Positions 6,501 through 9,292 of a DNA stretch of 9,292 nucleotides are shown in pieces; the first letter of the stretch is position 1; each line of letters opens with the position of its first letter. Made by a program: the position numbers and the translations under genes. The notes under the pieces are model-generated. The model did not search any database and was not told the origin of the DNA. It saw nothing but the letters and a program-made list of their open reading frames with translations. The DNA comes from a bacterium (GTDB taxonomy: Bacteria; SZUA-182; DTGQ01), in NCBI GenBank assembly GCA_023512255.1, contig JAILZY010000118.1, positions 1 through 9,292 of the forward strand. Reading direction: 5' to 3'.

Positions 6501-7202
6501 GATGTGGATATTGAGGCTGAGCGCCAGGCTCTTGCCTCTCACCTCAACCGCGAACCCTCAGCGGAAGAGCTGGTGATGTATCTGAATCATCCCAGCGATG
6601 CCTTAAAGACTATTCGGTTCCAGCAACAGTTCGGCGATCCGAACCTTCTGCCCCTGGATGTATGGTTTGAGGGGCTGCTTCCCAATCAGGAGCTATATTT
6701 TAATGATAGTGGTGGCAAGCCTCACCTTATGACTATTGTCGATATTTCAAGACCAAACGATCAGGGCATGAGTCTGGTTCGCTATTCCCTCGATGGTGAA
6801 TTTTTTACCTATCCGGTCAAGGTGTCTGAAGCAGTCAAGGGAAAGGTGGGGGCCATTGAGATGGCCGACAAAAATAACCCCTACCATGTGGCCTCACCCT
6901 GCAATGGAGATCTTTGGATCATGTACGTCAGTGTCGGTGATATGGTCAAAAAGGGGGAAGAGCTTTTCAATATCACCATCATGAAGCAGGAAAAGGCTGT
7001 TCTTTCCCCAATGGATGGGATCGTGAAGCGAATTCTCAAATTTGCTAATTATAAAGAGGATAAAAAGATGGTGCCGGTCAAAGAGGGTGAGCTGATCGTG
7101 GAGCTTGCCCCCATTGGCAGGATGTGCCCAAGGTGCTCTTTTGCAGTGGCTAGCCAAGAGTTTAACTTCTGCCCCAATTGTGGTGGGAAACTAGCTGAGT
7201 GA
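3501..7202 (+). CDS. divergent single-chain pyruvate carboxylase-like enzyme with C-terminal zinc ribbon
   Basis: Predicted to carboxylate biotin with ATP and bicarbonate and pass the carboxyl group to a 2-oxo acid, most likely pyruvate to oxaloacetate. It is cytoplasmic. Biotin carboxylase domain about 16-465: K129, K170 before the glycine-rich loop 173-177, Q244/H247/K249, E289, E302/N304/R306/Q308/E310 and R352, all catalytic or ATP-binding positions of E. coli AccC. Carboxyltransferase domain about 540-835: R548, D549, Q552, R619, K723 (the carbamylated lysine position), H753/H755 metal ligands, MPGG 848-851, T889. Central PC domain to about 1110, ending with a recognisable LLPLDVWFEGL stretch. 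Biotinyl domain about 1128-1202 with K1162 in IMKQ instead of AMKM. A CPRC-x11-CPNC zinc ribbon (C1209, C1212, C1224, C1227) is appended. At 1233 residues it is longer than the usual 1140-1180. Oddities: NRGIPA for NRGEIA, HPGWGF for HPGYGF, RDITQ for RDAHQ, and HRHYTDG for HTHDTSG. The architecture is secure; the 2-oxo acid substrate is inferred. Confidence 0.9.
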   Translation: MKKVKTFDQVIESIRGKRILVANRGIPARRIVRSIREVFNAIPIMTATDVDKTAPFTSGAQELLLLGENSRAYLDMDLIISLAKARDICAIHPGWGFISEDSSFPAKCEEAGILFIGPSSEAMKLLGNKVEVRVLARKLGIPVVPGSSGAVSVDEAREIARELGFPIMLKAEGGGGGRGIYEIYTEEQLERAFDKASALAQATFGNPRLYVERLLPSVRHLEIQVAADRYGNVFAFDERDCTVQRKHQKLIEITPTPWPGMSQDLRNRLKRYAEDLIRHVGYYSLATVEFLVDAQGNPYLIEVNTRLQVEHGITECRYGIDLVEEQIAIAFGAALRFNKKETIPFNWAMQVRINCEDPQNNFAPNAGLITRYISPGGQGIRVDSCVSSGYEFPSEYDSAASLLIAYGKSWTKVLGIMDRALREYIISGVKTTIPFHLQIIDHPKFRAGDFDTNFIANTPELLNYQEHEPEPLRLSRLVAEICARGYNPFVQLGEYRGRQDKRLGRFVPALPEKNFDQYRSPYPRRDRSALLDYVRDSGVVHFTDTTSRDITQSNSGNRFRLAEDRLIGPYLDHCGFFSLENGGGAHFHVAMMANMTYPFQEAKEWNQFAPQTPKQILIRSTNVLGYKPQPKNLMRLTAEMICEHYDIIRCFDFLNHIENMEPFAEVALNSPANVFEPAISLSWAAGFDVPHYLGVLDRIVDMVARVCGLDRKKATNIFILGLKDMAGVCPPRFMRELVSAIRKRYPDLVVHYHRHYTDGLFVPAIGAAVEAGARIVDTGLGPAVRWYGQGDVLATAAYIEGELGLPTNLNKEMIRSCGFLLKQIMPYYDRYAAPYFQGIDHDVVLHGMPGGATSSSQEGAMQQGYIHLLPAMLHFLAGIRTIVRYHDVTPGSQITWNTAFLAVTSAFKRGGDQEVRHLLNVLDKVVNTPEEEMSDELKKERLIIYRDSNDAFRELLLGKFGPLPLGFPPDWVYESAFGPGWREAIARRSESASLDCACLEDVDIEAERQALASHLNREPSAEELVMYLNHPSDALKTIRFQQQFGDPNLLPLDVWFEGLLPNQELYFNDSGGKPHLMTIVDISRPNDQGMSLVRYSLDGEFFTYPVKVSEAVKGKVGAIEMADKNNPYHVASPCNGDLWIMYVSVGDMVKKGEELFNITIMKQEKAVLSPMDGIVKRILKFANYKEDKKMVPVKEGELIVELAPIGRMCPRCSFAVASQEFNFCPNCGGKLAE

Positions 7203-7310
7203 TGAGGGCCAAGCAATAAAGTGATGAGGAGGGCCAAGCAATAATAAGCCAAGCAATAACAAGCAATGATACAATAGGGCCAAGGAATCAATGAACAAGC
7301 AATCAATGAA
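7199..7310. repeat. degenerate tandem array starting in the carboxylase stop region
   Basis: GCCAAGCAATAA occurs exactly at 7208-7219, 7233-7244 and 7248-7259. The first two copies are preceded by GTGATGAGG (7199-7207 and 7221-7229), the second with an extra AGG before the core. CAAGCAAT follows at 7260-7267. Then comes a 15-bp tandem pair, CAAGGAATCAATGAA (7281-7295) and CAAGCAATCAATGAA (7296-7310), with one mismatch. The first unit includes the TGA stop of the carboxylase (7200-7202). There is no constant spacer, so this is not CRISPR. It looks like successive local duplications of one short seed. Confidence 0.85.
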
Positions 7311-7524
7311 CCTTATGCCAGAGCGAATGCTTGATTGCATTTTAAAATCAATCAGTTAACTTTCACAAAATGTGTTGAGTTAACATTCTGGAATATAAAG
7401 CTTTTCAGGTGTTCACTCTGGATTTCAGGATGAAGGAACCACAAGCGAGGAGTGAAGAAATACCAAATAGGCCAATCCAACTAGTATTTCAGAGAAAAAG
7501 AAGTTAATTCATGGTGAGCTTGGT
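7203..7524. other. 322-bp intergenic region between carboxylase and reductase
   Basis: No supportable gene. The first third is the repeat array (to 7310). The middle holds a near-palindrome (7332-7354) and paired GTTAAC sites (7355-7360, 7379-7384). The rest is unremarkable AT-rich sequence leading to the reductase ribosome-binding site. No intrinsic terminator with a T-run is visible, so read-through from the carboxylase is possible, although the distance also allows an independent promoter. Confidence 0.6.
7332..7384. promoter_or_regulatory. operator-like cluster: near-palindrome plus twin GTTAAC sites
   Basis: TGATTGCATTTT (7332-7343) is followed at once by AAAATCAATCA (7344-7354), an 11-bp inverted repeat with one bulged C. 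Directly after it come two GTTAAC hexamers with start positions 24 bp apart, flanking CACA-AAA-TGTG (7364-7374). The density of dyads suggests protein binding upstream of the reductase. I cannot assign a regulator, and no convincing -35/-10 pair with normal spacing is seen. Confidence 0.35.
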
Positions 7525-8487
7525 ATGAAATACTTAGTCGTAGGCACAGGAGCGCTGGGGAGTATCTTCGGTGGATTTTTACACCTAAGCGGCCAGGAAG
7601 TAGGTTTTTTGGGCAGGGGGGAGCATTTTGAGCACATCCGCAGGCAGGGATTACTCATTCGGGGTATCTGGGGGGAGCATAGGGTGAGTGGACTTAAAAC
7701 CTTCTCTTCCCCGCGGGAGGTTCCCTCGGCCTGCAAGGTCATCCTGCTGTGTGTTAAATCCTTTGATACAGCTGAGGCTGTGCGGCAGACAGCTAATCTT
7801 TTGGCTGAAGATGGCCTGGTGGTCTCGCTTCAAAATGGCCTTGGCAATGTGGAAAAAATTGCGGCCGAAGTAGGCTCAAGGCGCACGCTCGGAGGCCGGG
7901 TTATTTTTGGAGTTGAGATTCCAAGACCTGGTGAGGCTCAGGTTACCGTGTGCGCTGATAAGGTAGTACTCGGATCTGTTGGGCCGCAAGGAGCAGATCG
8001 AGAGAAGATCAAACAGATTGTTGAAGATTTTTGCCGGGCGCATATTCCAACCGAGATGGTTGATCAGATATTTCCCTTTATCTGGGCCAAGGTTTTGTAC
8101 AATTGCGCCCTCAATCCGCTGGCTGCCCTGCTTGGGGTAACCTACGGAGAATTAGGAGAAAATCCCCAGACGCAGGCCATTATGAAAGAGATCATAGCCG
8201 AAATCTACCAGGTGGCGGCCCGAATCGGCATAACCCTGCCTCAGAGCAGCGCGGAAAGCTATTTTGATCACCTCCTCAATACGCTCATCCCAGCCACAGC
8301 CTCACACCACGCCTCCATGCTCCAGGACCTGCGGCGGGGAAAGAGAACCGAAATCGACGCTCTGAATGGGGCCATCAGTCAGATGGCCTCTGAACTTGGC
8401 CTGCCAGCCCCTGCTAATCTTCTTATCAGCCGCCTGATCCACTTTTGTGAATCTCGCCATACTACTACTGGCTCTGCTAGTAGATAG
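7525..8487 (+). CDS. panE: 2-dehydropantoate 2-reductase (ketopantoate reductase) family
   Basis: NADPH-dependent reduction of 2-dehydropantoate to (R)-pantoate, a step towards pantothenate and CoA; cytoplasmic. At 320 residues it has normal family length. N-terminal Rossmann domain about 1-175: GTGALG at 7-12, conserved K78 in CVKS, and N104 in the LQNGLGN motif. C-terminal helical domain about 180-310: K189 in WAKVLYNCALNPL, matching the catalytic lysine, followed by N193 and N197, then the SMLQDLRRGKRTEIDALNG signature with E276. The ATG at 7525 is set by GGTGAG 6 nt upstream (7513-7518); the nearby ATG at 7511 runs into a stop after five codons. It lies 322 bp after the carboxylase and 228 bp before the YjbQ gene. 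Paralogues of this family reduce other 2-oxo acids, so the symbol is by family resemblance; the residues seen are those of true ketopantoate reductases. Confidence 0.88.
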   Translation: MKYLVVGTGALGSIFGGFLHLSGQEVGFLGRGEHFEHIRRQGLLIRGIWGEHRVSGLKTFSSPREVPSACKVILLCVKSFDTAEAVRQTANLLAEDGLVVSLQNGLGNVEKIAAEVGSRRTLGGRVIFGVEIPRPGEAQVTVCADKVVLGSVGPQGADREKIKQIVEDFCRAHIPTEMVDQIFPFIWAKVLYNCALNPLAALLGVTYGELGENPQTQAIMKEIIAEIYQVAARIGITLPQSSAESYFDHLLNTLIPATASHHASMLQDLRRGKRTEIDALNGAISQMASELGLPAPANLLISRLIHFCESRHTTTGSASR

Positions 8488-8496
8488 AAAACGAGG

Positions 8497-8531
8497 CAGA
8501 GGCTGGAAAATCGGGCTGCTGAAAGCCTCTG
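8497..8531. other. inverted repeat after the reductase gene
   Basis: CAGAGGCT (8497-8504) and AGCCTCTG (8524-8531) are perfect 8-bp arms around a 19-nt loop, starting 10 nt after the reductase stop. A 3'-end hairpin is plausible, but no T-run follows, so it is not a typical intrinsic terminator. It may stabilise the message or terminate weakly. Confidence 0.35.
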
Positions 8532-8592
8532 GGTTGCTGAAAACCTATTGTATAAAACGACTGAATAGAATGGCCGGCTGCTGAAAGGCTCT
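8514..8592. repeat. GGYTGCTGAAA x3
   Basis: Related copies lie at 8514-8530 (GGCTGCTGAAAGCCTCT), 8532-8546 (GGTTGCTGAAAACCT) and 8576-8592 (GGCTGCTGAAAGGCTCT). The first two are nearly adjacent and the third is 30 bp away. They belong to the duplicated-segment texture of this spacer. Confidence 0.6.
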
Positions 8593-8611
8593 AGGTTTTA
8601 AGACCTAGTGC
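8588..8611. other. hairpin GCTCTAGGT-TTTAAG-ACCTAGTGC
   Basis: Nine-position arms (8588-8596 and 8603-8611) pair with one T-T mismatch around a 6-nt loop. The right arm and loop are part of the duplicated unit at 8597-8633, so half of the hairpin has been copied. No T-run follows. Confidence 0.4.
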
Positions 8612-8633
8612 ATTAGTTTAAGACCTAGCGCAT
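8597..8633. repeat. direct repeat TTTAAGACCTAGYGCAT x2, period 20 bp
   Basis: 17-bp copies at 8597-8613 and 8617-8633 differ at one position (T/C) and are separated by 3 bp. Confidence 0.8.
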
Positions 8634-8641
8634 GAAAATAG

Positions 8642-8697
8642 TGGATAAAACAAGAAACAGTGGATAAAACAAGAAGCAGTTATAAAACAAGAAACAG
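8642..8697. repeat. three-copy tandem repeat upstream of the YjbQ-family gene
   Basis: The unit TGGATAAAACAAGAAACAG (19 bp) lies at 8642-8660, repeats at 8661-8679 with one substitution, and again at 8680-8697 shortened by one base (TTATAAAACAAGAAACAG). The copies adjoin without spacers and end 18 bp before the ATG of the next gene. They are very A-rich on the coding strand, so the transcript leader would be unstructured. Confidence 0.9.
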
Positions 8698-8715
8698 AAA
8701 TGAGGAAGATCGAGT

Positions 8716-9135
8716 ATGAAATCCTTTAGGAAGGAACTTTGGTTCAAAACCGAAAAACGCCGTGAGTTTATCAATATTACCCCTCAGGTTGAGACCTGTC
8801 TGGCTGAGAGTGGAATTAGGGAAGGCCTGTGCCTGGTCAATGCCATGCACATCACCTCTTCGGTGTTTATTAACGATGATGAGCCAGGGCTACATCAGGA
8901 TTATGAAAGGTGGCTTGAGCATCTGGCTCCCCATGAGCCCATCTGCCAATACCTCCATAACCGGACCGGAGAGGACAATGCGGATGCTCACCTGAAGCGC
9001 CAGCTCATGGGCAGGGAGGTGGTGGTAGCCGTTAGCGGTGGGCGGCTTGACTTTGGCCCCTGGGAGCAGATCTTCTATGGTGAGTTTGACGGCCAAAGGC
9101 GCAAGCGGGTGCTGGTTAAAATTATCGGGGAGTGA
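8716..9135 (+). CDS. YjbQ/UPF0047 family protein (secondary thiamine-phosphate synthase family)
   Basis: A complete 139-residue member of the YjbQ family, a small cytoplasmic beta-rich fold usually found as a trimer. Recognisable motifs are H45 in [13 protein letters not shown]56 and H60 in the following acidic segment, [15 protein letters not shown] at 85-99 with N88, D90 and H92, and the closing [13 protein letters not shown] at 114-126. In E. coli, overproduced YjbQ substitutes weakly for ThiE (thiamine-phosphate synthase); the true cellular role of the family is unknown. The ATG at 8716 is preceded by TGAGGA (8701-8706) with 9-nt spacing. The gene stands alone behind a three-copy tandem repeat and 228 bp after the reductase. 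A link to the ThDP enzyme on the other strand is only thematic. Confidence 0.9.
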   Translation: MKSFRKELWFKTEKRREFINITPQVETCLAESGIREGLCLVNAMHITSSVFINDDEPGLHQDYERWLEHLAPHEPICQYLHNRTGEDNADAHLKRQLMGREVVVAVSGGRLDFGPWEQIFYGEFDGQRRKRVLVKIIGE

Positions 9136-9150
9136 AAGGAATAGTGATTT

Positions 9151-9168
9151 CTTTAACTAAAGTTTTTT
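9151..9168 (+). terminator. weak intrinsic terminator candidate after the YjbQ-family gene
   Basis: CTTTAACTAAAG can fold as a 4-5-bp hairpin and is followed directly by six T residues (9163-9168), 16 nt after the stop. The stem is short and AT-only, so it would be inefficient. Confidence 0.3.
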
Positions 9169-9224
9169 ACCTTAAACACTTACTGGCTATTTTACTGACT
9201 CTTTCGCTAAGTGCGTCGCTCTTA

Positions 9225-9268
9225 TATATCAGACACCATAAACCCTATATCAGAACAACCATAAACCC
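9225..9268. repeat. imperfect tandem duplication of 21/23 bp
   Basis: A unit starting TATATCAGA and ending CCATAAACCC occurs at 9225-9245 and, with a 2-nt insertion and one substitution, at 9246-9268. It lies in the otherwise empty right end of the window (9136-9292). Confidence 0.8.
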
Positions 9269-9292
9269 TCGAAGGGGCTTAGCTCTTATTAG

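Noticed and set aside
7355-7372. Rex redox-repressor site
   Set aside because: A TTCACAA right half is present at 7362-7368, but the matching left half TTGTGAA is absent at the required distance.
7355-7384. BirA-type biotin operator
   Set aside because: The two GTTAAC hexamers are 18 bp apart with non-matching flanks, and the ligase in this window has no DNA-binding domain.
7430-7507. 25-codon frame (MKEPQARSEEIPNR...) before the reductase
   Set aside because: The nearest purine-rich stretch abuts the ATG without usable spacing, and there is no recognisable peptide; not distinguishable from chance.
7511-7528. Five-codon frame (MVSLV) whose stop overlaps the reductase ATG
   Set aside because: The overlap would allow translational coupling, but the frame lacks a clear ribosome-binding site of its own and is too short to support.
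8642-8697. CRISPR array
   Set aside because: Three units adjoin directly without unique spacers, and no cas genes are present; this is a simple tandem repeat.

Overview
The window looks like chromosomal DNA from an anaerobic bacterium, most plausibly of the Desulfobacterota (deltaproteobacterial) type. That placement is an inference from the style of the biotin ligase and pyruvate-carboxylase proteins; no rRNA or other phylogenetic marker is present. Gene density is moderate and the genes are separated by unusually roomy, AT-rich spacers. There are no tRNAs, rRNAs, insertion sequences or CRISPR arrays.

Layout. Minus strand, left: the start of a possible small gene running off the left edge (89 down to 1), preceded by a complete thiamine-diphosphate (ThDP) enzyme of the benzoylformate decarboxylase/acetolactate synthase superfamily (1859 down to 135). 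A 585-bp divergent spacer (1860-2444) follows, with candidate promoters, palindromes and duplicated segments. Plus strand: a biotin-protein ligase lacking a DNA-binding domain (2445-3395), a 1233-residue single-chain pyruvate carboxylase-like enzyme with a C-terminal zinc ribbon (3501-7202), a 2-dehydropantoate 2-reductase family protein (7525-8487) and a YjbQ/UPF0047 family protein (8716-9135). The last 157 bp hold a weak terminator candidate and a tandem duplication, but no gene.

How the genes may work together. The ligase sits immediately upstream of the only visible biotin-dependent enzyme and is its obvious modifier (predicted biotinyl-lysine K1162). The carboxylase, the ThDP enzyme and the ketopantoate-reductase-like protein all belong to families that handle 2-oxo acids, so the locus may sit around pyruvate metabolism. 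YjbQ has a weak thiamine-phosphate synthase side activity in E. coli, which is at most a thin link to the ThDP enzyme.

Most notable points: (1) the carboxylase is divergent at motifs that are nearly invariant in the family, though the core catalytic residues are kept, and it carries an appended CPRC-x11-CPNC zinc ribbon; (2) every full spacer between genes contains short direct duplications of about 9-23 bp, usually tandem or nearly so and at different stages of decay, which suggests a genome-wide process generating small duplications outside genes; (3) the ThDP-enzyme leader can form two mutually exclusive hairpins, one of which covers the Shine-Dalgarno sequence.
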